Assembly (NCBI GenBank): GCA_007859995.1
Contig: SMSL01000012.1
Coordinates: forward strand, 1 to 64,000
DNA from: Candidatus Brocadiaceae bacterium S225
GTDB taxonomy: Bacteria > Planctomycetota > Brocadiia > Brocadiales > Scalinduaceae
Length of the DNA stretch: 64,000 bases
Direction of reading: 5' to 3'
A program made the translations under genes and the position numbers. The notes under the pieces were generated by a model. It was not told the DNA's origin and made no database searches. It saw only the letters and a program-made list of their open reading frames with translations. Of the stretch, positions 24,565-33,759 are shown piece after piece. Each line of letters begins with the position of its first letter. Position 1 is the stretch's first letter.

Positions 24565-26979
24565 TTACTTTCCTGTTAATGAATAAACGCCATCCCAATT
24601 TTCCGGTGGAGGATTTTGTGCGTAGCCTCTACATCTTTCTATATATGTCAGTGATGGCCCATCATGAGGGTCTTTGTTAAGTGCTTCTTGAAACATATCT
24701 ATTGCCTTCTGCCACTCTTTTTTCCTATACATTTTCAGGCCATCTTCATACAGCTTTAATACCTCTCTTTTGTCGCCTTGAATTTGCCCCTTTCTATCAA
24801 TGAGTTCGTATACCTTGACAGGTTTCTCCTTTCCGACAACCCGTATCGTATCCAGCTCTCTGACCTCTATATGGTCTCTGGCCAGTTCATAAGTTCTTTC
24901 GCTTATCATGGCGTAAGTACCATAATACTTATTAGCGGCTTCCAGTCTGGCCCCGAGATTAACTTCATCACCAATTACGGTATATGAAAGCCTGTTCGTT
25001 GAGCCAACATTTCCCACAAGCGCACGGCCTGAGTTCAGCCCGATCCTGGCCTTTATCTGCAGCCGCCCTTCCTCTTTAAATTTTGCATTCAGCTCACGTA
25101 ATCTTTTCTGATTGTCAATAGTAGCCAGACATGCCTTTACGGCATGGTCAGGCTGTTCCAGTGGTACTCCGAATGCAGCGACGATTGCGTCGCCGATGTA
25201 TTTGTCCAGAAATCCTCCGTGGTCGAGTATCTGGTCTGTCATCTCGCTCAAATATTCATTAAGGAGTTCGATTAATTCGGTTGGTTGCAGTTTCTCTGAG
25301 ATAGAGCTGAACTCTTTAATATCTGAGAAATAGACGGTGACTTCCCTCTCTTCACCACCGAGTTTTATATCCTCAGGGTTTTTTAGTATTTCATGTACAA
25401 CCTTTGGATCCATAAAATTTTCAAATGCGGATCTTACTCCTTTTCTTAATTTTTCTTCGGATATGAAACGATACATAATAATTGAAGTAAAACACGAAAT
25501 CATGGCAATACTCGGGTACGTTACATTCAGCCAGGTTCCGTTATTTACGAATCTTTCATAGGCGTAATAGTTGTACACAAACCATAATGATGTACTTGCC
25601 ACGCCACCCCAGATTGATGGTAGCAAAGGCAGAAATATACCCATTACAAGGCTTATGCAGATAATTGCCAGTAAGTCCTGAAACACCTCTCCTCTCCCTC
25701 TTGTCAGAAACTTTTCATGCAGGATATTTTCAGTAACGGTGGCATGCTTCTCCACTCCGGGAGTTTGTGATGAAAATGGTGTGGCTATATAATCTCCCAG
25801 TCCAGACGCGGTTGCACCGACAAAAACTATTTTATTGTTGAATGCGTTATGAGGTATTTTGTCATCTATGACATCACAGACAGAATAATATTTAAAAGTG
25901 GCGTCAGGGCCGCAATAATTGATTGCCATCCGGTTCCAGCGGTCAATGGGTATCTCGTTGTCCTTGAATATAAGTTTCTCTGTCAGCAACAACTTCAACT
26001 CTCCGTATTCAAGCCCTTTAAATGCTCTGGCTACCTGGACGCCGAGCGGGGGATAAAACTCATTCTCAAATTGAATGGCCATATACTCTTGCCTGACAAT
26101 TCCAGAATAGTCAACGTTTGTATCCACAAACCCCTGGTAGGTCACCCATTCGGCAAACTGGTCAATCATGTTTGTAACCCCAATGGCCTTTTTCGGCTTG
26201 TAAAGTGCCAGCAGATTATCCATTATTTCTTTCCGGTTCTCACGGTTCAGGATAGTTAATTTGCTGCCGTCAGCACTCTTTTTCTTAGTATTTTTTTCTG
26301 TACCTGCCAGAACCGGGAAATAAGCGGATTCTTTAAGTAGTTCCTTGCCAATGGTAGAGATATTTTTCCCGGTAAATCCGGTAGTTTCTTTCTGTATCCC
26401 GTCGACAAATTCAATCGAAGAAATAATGTCTATCCCATTGCCTTCCACTGCCCTTCTAAGTGACTCACCGAGCATGGTATCCTCATCAAATTTTTTTCTA
26501 CTCTCATGTAATGCTGTCAGTAGATTTTCCTTTTCAGGTCCTTCCGGTAAGTGGTTCCACAGCTGTGAATTGTTATACTTTTCTGCCAGGGTATCAAGGG
26601 CTTCTAATATTTCAACGTTTTGTCTTTCGGCATATATAACATCCAGTGCTAGAATCCTTGCACCCGCATCCGTTATTCTGTCAACAAATTGCGCAACATA
26701 ACGTCTTGGCCATGGGTAGCGCCCCAGTTTCTGTATGCTCTTTTCATCGATAGCAACGATTATAATCTCATCACCGGGATCGCGTTTTCCTCTTATTTGA
26801 AACCTGACGTCCATGGATTTCTGCTCAATGGCTCTTAAAATTCTCAGTGCCTTAAACATATCACGGTCTTCAAGATTGTAAATTGTGATTACTATGATGA
26901 AGACAAGGGTTGAGATAAGGATTGACGTAGTTTTTTTTCCTGATTTTGGAACTTTTAAAAACGATGGAAAAAATTTCAT
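24565..26979 (-). CDS. CHASE2-domain class III adenylate cyclase with C-terminal TPR-like tail
   Basis: 804 residues. One N-terminal helix (18-34), an extracytoplasmic CHASE2 sensor (about 50-415: EIIIVAIDEKSIQKLGRYPW PRRYVAQFVD, KIVFVGATASGLGDYIATPF), two or three helices (435-505), then the cyclase domain (545-725). Metal aspartates are D553 (VYFSDIKEF) and D597 (KYIGDAIVAAFG). Adenine-specificity residues are K593 and D671, and transition-state N674 and R678 (GDEVNLGARLE). All catalytic positions are intact, so it should make cAMP. Residues 740-804 are a TPR-like tail ending NPPPENWDGVYSLTGK. The adjacent gene encodes a cNMP-binding protein, its probable effector. Confidence 0.95.
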   Translation of the reverse strand: MKFFPSFLKVPKSGKKTTSILISTLVFIIVITIYNLEDRDMFKALRILRAIEQKSMDVRFQIRGKRDPGDEIIIVAIDEKSIQKLGRYPWPRRYVAQFVDRITDAGARILALDVIYAERQNVEILEALDTLAEKYNNSQLWNHLPEGPEKENLLTALHESRKKFDEDTMLGESLRRAVEGNGIDIISSIEFVDGIQKETTGFTGKNISTIGKELLKESAYFPVLAGTEKNTKKKSADGSKLTILNRENRKEIMDNLLALYKPKKAIGVTNMIDQFAEWVTYQGFVDTNVDYSGIVRQEYMAIQFENEFYPPLGVQVARAFKGLEYGELKLLLTEKLIFKDNEIPIDRWNRMAINYCGPDATFKYYSVCDVIDDKIPHNAFNNKIVFVGATASGLGDYIATPFSSQTPGVEKHATVTENILHEKFLTRGRGEVFQDLLAIICISLVMGIFLPLLPSIWGGVASTSLWFVYNYYAYERFVNNGTWLNVTYPSIAMISCFTSIIMYRFISEEKLRKGVRSAFENFMDPKVVHEILKNPEDIKLGGEEREVTVYFSDIKEFSSISEKLQPTELIELLNEYLSEMTDQILDHGGFLDKYIGDAIVAAFGVPLEQPDHAVKACLATIDNQKRLRELNAKFKEEGRLQIKARIGLNSGRALVGNVGSTNRLSYTVIGDEVNLGARLEAANKYYGTYAMISERTYELARDHIEVRELDTIRVVGKEKPVKVYELIDRKGQIQGDKREVLKLYEDGLKMYRKKEWQKAIDMFQEALNKDPHDGPSLTYIERCRGYAQNPPPENWDGVYSLTGK

Positions 26980-27529
26980 GAATTAGTTCCTTGTCACTGA
27001 ATTGCATTAAGAGTGTCAAGCATCAAGGCCCATCAGCCATATGTAGATATTAGACAATATCAACAGAAATTCAGAACCAGCCAGATCTGTTTTAATTCTA
27101 ATGACCTGAGGCAGTTTGGCTATTTTCCAAATAACGATTAATGATATATGTTCCATACCTCTTTGAGGAGAATGTTATTCTCTTTGGTTGTATCTGTAAA
27201 GATAATTATGATTTTTCAGGTACTGTTTCCGTTTTAAAAAAAAATTAAGAGTTATTGAAACCTTTCAATATAGCAGGGGAATAAACAGTAATTTTATAAT
27301 CTTTAACACTGGAAATGCTGTAGACGTCTAACGTTTTTTCGTTATAGAATCATAACAAAAAAGGAAAAGCTTAAAGACCGGAGTTTGTTGATGATTTTAT
27401 AATACTCAACAGTATATGTGTTTGTGTTTTTTTTATTTTGAAGAAGGTTAGGTCATTGTATCTGTAAAAATGCAACGTCATTGGTTGTGTGTAGAGGTGG
27501 CAGGGATATCATATGATCAATAAAAAAGC

Positions 27530-27558
27530 TTGACATTGATATAATTTTTTGATATATC
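27530..27558 (+). promoter_or_regulatory. Sigma-70-type promoter of the riboswitch-FecR operon
   Basis: TTGACA (27530-27535), 17-base spacer, TATATC (27553-27558): a near-consensus promoter. Transcription should start near 27565, giving a leader of about 490 bases that contains the short ORF, the riboswitch and its terminator before the first FecR gene. Confidence 0.6.
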
Positions 27559-27586
27559 ACCCGTTCGTCTGTTAAAAGGAGAGGGT

Positions 27587-27640
27587 ATGATTTGGTATTG
27601 GGATGGCTTAAATAATCATCTTTACCGTAAGGTTTTATAG
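27587..27640 (+). CDS. Possible 17-residue leader peptide
   Basis: ATG at 27587 sits behind AAAGGAGAGGGT, one of the best ribosome-binding sites in the window, and encodes MIWYWDGLNNHLYRKVL. AGGGTAT at its start can pair with ATACCCT at about 27650, so the start could be folded away. It lies between the promoter and the riboswitch. It may be a translated leader or chance. Confidence 0.3.
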   Translation: MIWYWDGLNNHLYRKVL

Positions 27641-27723
27641 TTTACTCCGATACCCTTGAAATGACAATAATCAGTTTGCTTCTTTGAGGACAATAACTAC
27701 TTAAAAAGATAATATTTTTTCAA

Positions 27724-27870
27724 ACGGACAAAGGCAAACTCCGGGTGACCGAGGGGGCGCAAAGTAGAGGATCTTTTGCTCTTGCACGGATTATAGAATT
27801 GTATGGAAAAGGAAATCCGTAAACCGTGCAATTGTATGGTTCTAGAAAAAGACAGCCCTACTGCCGAAGG
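27724..27870 (+). promoter_or_regulatory. GEMM / cyclic-di-GMP-I class riboswitch
   Basis: The 5' half reads AAAGGCAAAC, a stem capped by the GNRA loop GTGA (CTCCGG-GTGA-CCGAGG), then GGGCGCAAAG, AGGATCT. This matches the GEMM consensus (GGCAAAC, GAAA-capped stem, GGGACGCAAAG, GG-UCU). A long P3 arm includes TTGCACGG pairing with CCGTGCAA. The 3' strand GACAGCCCTACTGCCGAA matches the closing AGCC..GGTTGCCGA, with GCC pairing back to GGC. That 3' strand is also the 5' arm of the terminator, so ligand binding would favour readthrough (an ON switch). c-di-GMP versus cGAMP specificity cannot be told by eye. Confidence 0.7.
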
Positions 27871-27909
27871 TGTTTTATGTAAATACTTTCAGCAGTAGGG
27901 CTTTTTTTA
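27854..27909 (+). terminator. Rho-independent terminator, riboswitch expression platform
   Basis: AGCCCTACTGC (27854-27864) pairs perfectly with GCAGTAGGGCT (27892-27902), with further imperfect pairing of GAAGGTGTTT and AAATACTTTC inside the loop. A run of T follows. Its 5' arm overlaps the riboswitch 3' strand, the arrangement expected for ligand-controlled termination. Confidence 0.9.
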
Positions 27910-28055
27910 TTTAGTAAATTTTGAATTTGTACCATGTTTTTATATTATCATCTGCGCCTGTCGTCAAGACTGTAAGTAAGGATTAACCATAAATTCATGT
28001 AGTGTAAGGATTTATAGCATGGCAACGTTTGGAACGGATCGGAGATGCTCCAGAA

Positions 28056-28679
28056 ATGAGTATAAGCACAAAGACGTCATTAATCCTGTTAATCTTCATC
28101 ACATTTACTTATACATACAGCTCTCCTGTGTATGCACAAAAGGTGCAGAAGCTGGATGTTACTATCAATGAAGTTGTTGGTGATGTAGAGATAATGCTGC
28201 CAAATACATTTAAGTGGGTTCCGGCTCCTGCGGAAGGAGGCAGCATTTTTACAGAAGGGGTTCAGGTCCGTACCGGGCCTTTCTCCAGTATCTCGCTTGT
28301 CCTTGCAGATAGTAGTGTTGTCCTTGTTGATTCTTTTACCTTCATGGCGGTTGAGAAATTCTTCAAATCAGGGAATGTCGTTACTACCCGGTTAAATCTT
28401 TTTGTCGGCTCAATCGTAAATACACTAAATGTAGGAACCCCATTTGAGAATGATTACAAGGTAGTAACTCCTTCTTTTACGACATCGTTACGTGATAATG
28501 AAGTCAAGAAGATAGTTGCCGGTGCAATGTTTAAGGACACGATGATAGCAGGTTCCCGAGGAGATGGTAACAGCGAAGGCGGAGGTAATAAAAAACCAGG
28601 TACGGACCCGTTCTTTGGAACTTCTCCATCCCAGGAAAATCAGAAAATCAGGGAATCTTCTGGAGTGCGGCCAAAGTAA
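28056..28679 (+). CDS. FecR-domain exported protein, first gene of the riboswitch operon
   Basis: 207 residues from ATG 28056. Signal peptide TSLILLIFITFTYTYSSPVY ending at AQK. The central FecR-like fold shows NEVVGDVEIMLPN.FKWVPA, EGVQVRTGPFSSISLVLADS and FVGSIVNTLNVGTPFENDYK, the repeat pattern of periplasmic FecR beta-proteins. The C-terminus (GTDPFFGTSPSQENQ) is shared with the next FecR protein (NPDPFFGTSVSQSNQ). FecR domains act as signal transducers or as surface scaffolds. Its position behind the riboswitch suggests a c-di-GMP-dependent surface or exopolysaccharide role. Confidence 0.8.
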   Translation: MSISTKTSLILLIFITFTYTYSSPVYAQKVQKLDVTINEVVGDVEIMLPNTFKWVPAPAEGGSIFTEGVQVRTGPFSSISLVLADSSVVLVDSFTFMAVEKFFKSGNVVTTRLNLFVGSIVNTLNVGTPFENDYKVVTPSFTTSLRDNEVKKIVAGAMFKDTMIAGSRGDGNSEGGGNKKPGTDPFFGTSPSQENQKIRESSGVRPK

Positions 28680-28802
28680 TAGTAATGGCGTATGGCATTA
28701 CGCTCGTATTGTTTCGATAAGAAGTTCTCTTGAAATAGGTCAAACTAGTAAGAAAAAACGGTTGTCGGCTCAATATCGTAGATTGAACAATCGGATATAA
28801 AA

Positions 28803-31316
28803 ATGAATAAACGCTACTATATTCCAGTCCTCCTTATTTACCTTATCGTCCTCTCCTCGCCTCAAACAGTGTTTTCTCTGGAGGAGCGGCTGGCAGTGGT
28901 GTCAACATTCAATGGTGAGGTGAAAGTTCAGCACGACGGAGTATGGAACACTGTAGTTAAGGTCGGTAACAGGATAAGGAATTCATCTATCTATAATGGC
29001 GATACCCTCTTAACCATGCCTGGTTCAGATGCAGATTTAGTTTTTAACGATAACACACATTTGAAGGTAGAAGAAGATACAACCCTGGAAATTTCTACCA
29101 GGCAGATAACAGAGCAAGACAGGGCAAAGGAGGGTTTTGTCAGGAATGTATCCGGTACCCGGCAGAAAGTTGTAAGAAACATCAATGTGAAGGTAGGTAA
29201 ATTGTGGGCCAACATAACACCCAGCAAATCAATATTGACTGAGTTTGAATCTCCCACAGGCGTTGCGTCCGTCAGGGGTACTACTTTAACATTTGCTTTT
29301 CTCGGAGGCATAACGAGCATTGATTTGATTCAAGGTCTACTGGACTTCATTGATGCAGTAAACAATCTGGCAGTTGGCTTTGATTCAGGGGATGCGTTGA
29401 ATATTTCCAAGACAGAGCAGGGTGGCACAAAAGTAGATGTGGCATCAGGGGCGATAACATTAAAGACCAGTGAGGGTACTATAACAGTAGGAGATGGGGC
29501 GACCCTTAATGTAGAGGTAAATCCTGATACCGGCGCGATAACGGTTGTTTCATCGGAGGGTAATGTTGCCATAACAAGATCGGACGGCACTACAACGCCA
29601 GTAGGAGTGGGAGATAATCTGGGAGCGACAGGCGGCGACGGCGATAATGGTAACGGCCAAGATGGTGATGATAACGGTGATACAGGTAATAATAATCAGG
29701 CAGGTGGTTATAACGGTGATACGGACGGAGATACAGGTAATAATAACCAGACAACAAATCCGGACCCGTTCTTTGGCACTTCAGTATCCCAGTCAAATCA
29801 AACACAGGAGGAATCTGGTGGTCCTGCTAACCCAATAACAGATCCAACAGGATCAACTACACCCACTATACCAACTACAATAGATTCTTTTGGCCCAAGT
29901 GAGATTGCTTCTCCTTCTGCACTTTCTTTGGGGGCAAATGATATATTTACCGATGATTTTTCTAACGGACTTGACAATTGGGGAGGGAAAAATGTAGACG
30001 TGAGCACCAGTTTCGGCTCTATTAATGCGATAGACAACGATACAAATAATAACTTTGCCGCAATCCATATTGGATCTGATGGGAAATTGTTCAAAACTTT
30101 TGACTTCCAAGATACCGGTAATCGCAACATTAAATTTGATTACAATTTTATATCAAATATTCAAAAACCGATCTTGACGTTTGACGATACTGGAATATCG
30201 TCACAAGACGTGATACCAAACGGATACGGAGGCTTAGACTGGTCTAACATGTATTATTTAAACGGTTCAACATACGCGGGCGGCGGGGACACGGGATATA
30301 ATAATGGCTTAGTATCTGGCACAAAGGTAGCATTCAATGCATATGCAAACGATGGAACAATCACAAAATCTTCCGCCGGCACATTCGATCTTGCCGGGAC
30401 ATACGCATCAGCGGCGTGGAGAGATGGATTACAGGTGACATTCACAGGATATAAAGACGACGCACAGCTTTTTAATACCACCGTAACAGTGGATCATACG
30501 GGGCCGAATTGGCAGGCATTAAATTTCACGGGTATAGACATGCTGAAAATATCTACATCAGGAGGTACAGAAGTGTCTGGCCTGGATGGAAGTGGAGCAC
30601 ATGTAGCTTTTGACAATTTTGCTGTTAGCGATGGCCCTAGTGTACATTTAACTAAATCTGATGGAATGACAGTGGCTCTTCCGCTGACACTGACCAGTTT
30701 AACTGCTGTAAGCGGCTTACCTGCGAGTACATTCGTATCATCAAACGGTTACCAGACAGGTTGGTTATCGGTAGATTGGACAGGTAATGTACCGGCAGGG
30801 TTGACAACACTTACGTTTAACCTGTTTGATGATGGGGACAGTATCAAGGAAGCTGCTCTCCTAATAGATAATGTCGTCGATCCTTTAGTCGATATTAATG
30901 ATGAGACACCGGCATCAAGCACGGATTACTTACTAGCCTTTGCCAGAGCCATTGGTGATGTAGAGGATGACGATATTGAGGATTCTGATGAAAATGAGAG
31001 TGACCTGGTTTCAGACACAAATGCTGATAGTCATCATTTCGTTAACCTTGACGCCATCAGAGACTCTTTAGTTGTGGTAAAGGAGTTTATGGAAAACCAC
31101 ATAAATGACTTTGGTAATGCGATTAATCATAATGAAATAAAGGCGCAGCTTGACACCCTTTTGGCAAAGGTAGATGCTTCCGGGAATAGCGGAAACAGCA
31201 TCTCATCATCATTAATGACCGAGATTGAAACCGTCCTTAATGGTATCATGGCTGATTGCGCGGCTCACTGTAAAGAAGACGGTCTGAATTGTGACTTTGG
31301 GAACCTGCGCTTATGA
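28803..31316 (+). CDS. Large FecR-domain surface protein
   Basis: 837 residues. Signal peptide (YIPVLLIYLIVLSSPQTVFS), FecR domain about 28-165 (VSTFNGEVKVQHDGVWNTVV, GSDADLVFNDNTHLKVEEDT, SPTGVASVRGTTLTFAF), beta-repeats (KTSEGTITVGDGATLNVEVN), then an Asp/Gly/Asn-rich linker (residues 275-325) with DGDNGNGQDGDD-type calcium-like repeats. The large C-terminal region is jelly-roll-like (FTDDFSNGLDNWGGKN), ending with the STDYLLAFARAIG motif that recurs in the third FecR protein and a Cys-containing tail. Its stop overlaps the next gene's start (ATGA). Probably an exported adhesin-like protein. Confidence 0.8.
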   Translation: MNKRYYIPVLLIYLIVLSSPQTVFSLEERLAVVSTFNGEVKVQHDGVWNTVVKVGNRIRNSSIYNGDTLLTMPGSDADLVFNDNTHLKVEEDTTLEISTRQITEQDRAKEGFVRNVSGTRQKVVRNINVKVGKLWANITPSKSILTEFESPTGVASVRGTTLTFAFLGGITSIDLIQGLLDFIDAVNNLAVGFDSGDALNISKTEQGGTKVDVASGAITLKTSEGTITVGDGATLNVEVNPDTGAITVVSSEGNVAITRSDGTTTPVGVGDNLGATGGDGDNGNGQDGDDNGDTGNNNQAGGYNGDTDGDTGNNNQTTNPDPFFGTSVSQSNQTQEESGGPANPITDPTGSTTPTIPTTIDSFGPSEIASPSALSLGANDIFTDDFSNGLDNWGGKNVDVSTSFGSINAIDNDTNNNFAAIHIGSDGKLFKTFDFQDTGNRNIKFDYNFISNIQKPILTFDDTGISSQDVIPNGYGGLDWSNMYYLNGSTYAGGGDTGYNNGLVSGTKVAFNAYANDGTITKSSAGTFDLAGTYASAAWRDGLQVTFTGYKDDAQLFNTTVTVDHTGPNWQALNFTGIDMLKISTSGGTEVSGLDGSGAHVAFDNFAVSDGPSVHLTKSDGMTVALPLTLTSLTAVSGLPASTFVSSNGYQTGWLSVDWTGNVPAGLTTLTFNLFDDGDSIKEAALLIDNVVDPLVDINDETPASSTDYLLAFARAIGDVEDDDIEDSDENESDLVSDTNADSHHFVNLDAIRDSLVVVKEFMENHINDFGNAINHNEIKAQLDTLLAKVDASGNSGNSISSSLMTEIETVLNGIMADCAAHCKEDGLNCDFGNLRL

Positions 31317-32881
31317 TCAAAGCAAACATGGATAATGAAATAAAGATGGAAAAGTTCGGCTCTGCAAAGACTATCGAAGTACGTGGTTTAGCATTACGGT
31401 CTTTTATTGTCTTAATAATCTTCTGCGTATGCCTTGTTATCCCGACAATCTCATTTTTCCCCTGGCAGACATCTACATCGACTCAAGGTGTTCTTTACGC
31501 CCAGAATATTGCGTTGGAAGAGGCGCAAAAGGTACGGCAACAACGACTGGAGCTGGAAGTCCAGAAGGTACTGGAAGCAAGACGGACATTGTCTCAACGT
31601 CTCCTATGGGATTGGGGCGGCTCCGAAAGGTCCATGTTCCTCACTTACGACGATATTGATAATGCCGGTGTCTCTGACAAACGGAGAACAAGGAGGTCTC
31701 ATTATCTCTATTTATGGGGTAATTTGAACTTGGATGATATCCATCATTTCTATGTGAGGCTGCGAGGTGAATATATTGACTGGAACCAGGGAGACCAGTA
31801 CCGGAGTACGGAAAACCAGTTACATTGGAACCTGGAAGAGGGGTTTGACCAGGGTATCTATACCTTAACGATAGATAAAGCGCTGAAAAAATATTTACAT
31901 TATGAAATTCCTGTTCGAATGGAATTAAAGGCGGGGCGTTTTCGTTCATCTATTGGCAGACAGATCGTCTACGCGAAGAATGGTAATGGTATAGAACTGA
32001 ATGGGCAGAGTGATTGGGTAGATTTTAAACTGTTTGGTTTTAGAAATCTTTACACTGAAGAGAATATTGACTTCAGCACACCAGGTTTTCGACACAGTAA
32101 GAGGTTTTTTTACGGTACGGAAGTGAAGTATAAACGCCTTAAGCGGCATGTGCCTTACCTGTTCGCACTCTTCCAGGAAGACCATAGCGGAGAGAGCCCG
32201 GAAGATCTTGATCAGGATTATGAGTATAACTCCAGATATTATGGTATCGGTTCACGAGGACAAATCATTAAGGATCTTTACTACGAAATAGAGGGAATCC
32301 GGCAAGAGGGCAAGGGCTATCCGGAGGCCGCGACAGTCGGTATATCTCCTGATAATGAACAGATAGAAGCGTGGGCGCTCGACGCCACTCTAACTTACAA
32401 TTCTAATATAATTACGCATCCTGCGTTCAGCGTCCAATACGCGTTTGGTTCAGGAGACCCTGACCGTAGGGACAGGATAACTAATACAATCGGCGGAAAT
32501 GCAGAGGGAAGTACAGACAGGGGCTTTGTGAATTTTGGATATATAGATACAGGGCTCAGCCTTGCGCCCCGTATATCCAACTTGAGGATGTTTAAATTGG
32601 GTTGTTCCTTTTACCCATTGGAATTTTTTCAGAACAATAATGTCAACGTGAAGGTAAACTACTTTCTCTTTAGAAAAGACGAAAAAGAGGCTGCAATTTC
32701 AGATACCAGAGCTGACAGGCCCCAAAGGAATCTTGGTAAGGAGTTTGATGTTAGTATTGCGTGGAAAGTTTTTTCCGATCTGAGCGCATCTGTAGATTAC
32801 GGTAGATTCTATCCGGGTAATGCTTACAGTGATAAAGACGCGAGGGACTTTATAATGGCTACAATAATGTTTCAGTTTTAG
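31313..32881 (+). CDS. Alginate-export-type outer-membrane beta-barrel
   Basis: 522 residues. An N-terminal signal or anchor helix (residues 29-46) is followed by a short coiled coil (EEAQKVRQQRLELEVQKVLE), then a barrel with alternating strands: HYLYLWGNLNLDDIHHFYVR LRGEYIDWNQ, MELKAGRFRSSIGRQIVYAK NGNGIELNG, FSVQYAFGSGDPDRRD, ending FIMATIMFQF with a terminal Phe. The R/D-rich pore-facing pattern and FGSGDPDR motif resemble AlgE/alginate-export (AlginateExport) proteins that pass anionic polysaccharide. It starts four bases inside the FecR stop, so it is translationally coupled. With the riboswitch this suggests c-di-GMP-controlled polymer export. Confidence 0.8.
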   Translation: MIKANMDNEIKMEKFGSAKTIEVRGLALRSFIVLIIFCVCLVIPTISFFPWQTSTSTQGVLYAQNIALEEAQKVRQQRLELEVQKVLEARRTLSQRLLWDWGGSERSMFLTYDDIDNAGVSDKRRTRRSHYLYLWGNLNLDDIHHFYVRLRGEYIDWNQGDQYRSTENQLHWNLEEGFDQGIYTLTIDKALKKYLHYEIPVRMELKAGRFRSSIGRQIVYAKNGNGIELNGQSDWVDFKLFGFRNLYTEENIDFSTPGFRHSKRFFYGTEVKYKRLKRHVPYLFALFQEDHSGESPEDLDQDYEYNSRYYGIGSRGQIIKDLYYEIEGIRQEGKGYPEAATVGISPDNEQIEAWALDATLTYNSNIITHPAFSVQYAFGSGDPDRRDRITNTIGGNAEGSTDRGFVNFGYIDTGLSLAPRISNLRMFKLGCSFYPLEFFQNNNVNVKVNYFLFRKDEKEAAISDTRADRPQRNLGKEFDVSIAWKVFSDLSASVDYGRFYPGNAYSDKDARDFIMATIMFQF

Positions 32882-32930
32882 GCTGGGGCAGGTAAAACAC
32901 AGGCTGGAAGCTCGTGCCACCACTCTCAGT

Positions 32931-32954
32931 TTGTCCAACCATGTTGGTGGACAA
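32931..32954 (+). terminator. Hairpin after the barrel gene
   Basis: TTGTCCAAC-CAT-GTTGGTGGACAA folds into a near-perfect stem (a small bulge) 50 bases after the barrel stop. No T-run follows, so termination is uncertain; it could be an mRNA 3' end. Confidence 0.35.
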
Positions 32955-33053
32955 TAGTTAGATATTAATTCAGCTATTGAAAAATGGTGGTAATGATACA
33001 TAGTATCACAGGCTACCCGCCTGCAAAATCCTTATTTGTCACTGTCATTTACT

Positions 33054-33686
33054 ATGATAAAAAATATGCTTATGAGAAAACATAAAATATTTTTGTACTT
33101 ATTATTCTTGTTTTTCCTGTTTCAAAGTGAAGGTTTCTCTGAAGATAATAATGTTTACAGGGATCTGACTGAAAAAGGTGTGGTGACGTACGAAGATGGC
33201 TGCAGGGCTATCTCGTGTTTTACCGATGTGGATGAGAAGGATCTGACGTTTGATGAACTGGTGTTCGCGCTTAAGGAGAAAGGAGTTATTGGGAAGAGCT
33301 GGAAATATAAGGCGGAAAAACCGCTTACACGTGGCGAAATAGCGTATATGGGGTGTAAAGTGCTTAAGATAAGTGGAGGTCTTACTATGCGTGTAATAGA
33401 AGCAACCAACAGCTTCATTAACTTAATATCAAGAAAACTTAAGAGAAAAAATGATTTTGTTCTACCTGATATTGGTATGGGTAAGCGCTATGCATATTTT
33501 GAGTTCCAGGATAATGGACTGATGCCGAGAGGACATAAAAAGACAGTCCTTACAGGCCATGATCTGCTGGCATCGATGTATAGAATAGAACAGAATATCA
33601 AGGCGAAAGATCTCAAAAGAAAGCAGAAGGCAGAGAGAAGGAAGGAAAAAGAGGAACAGAAAAAGCAAGAAAAGTCCAATCATTGA
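33054..33686 (+). CDS. Exported basic-tailed protein of unknown function
   Basis: About 210 residues; the start is uncertain (ATG at 33054, 33066 or 33072). Signal peptide KIFLYLLFLFFLFQSEGFSE. A globular region follows with YEDGCRAISCFTDVDEKDLT, LKEKGVIGKSWKYKAEKPLT and RGEIAYMGCKVLKISGGLTM, with three cysteines. The C-terminus is a highly charged Lys/Glu/Arg coiled tail (KAKDLKRKQKAERRKEKEEQ). It lies between two FecR genes on the same strand and is probably part of the same surface locus. Family not recognised. Confidence 0.7.
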   Translation: MIKNMLMRKHKIFLYLLFLFFLFQSEGFSEDNNVYRDLTEKGVVTYEDGCRAISCFTDVDEKDLTFDELVFALKEKGVIGKSWKYKAEKPLTRGEIAYMGCKVLKISGGLTMRVIEATNSFINLISRKLKRKNDFVLPDIGMGKRYAYFEFQDNGLMPRGHKKTVLTGHDLLASMYRIEQNIKAKDLKRKQKAERRKEKEEQKKQEKSNH

Positions 33687-33759
33687 GGCAATACTTTTGA
33701 CTAAATGTGAGTATCTGTGAAAAGGCGCAACAGCAGGAGTCTTTAAGAGTGCAACTAAA

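Noticed and set aside
31641..31949. ORFs antisense to the barrel and FecR genes
   Set aside because: Explained by the third-position composition of the sense genes; no RBS or conserved features.
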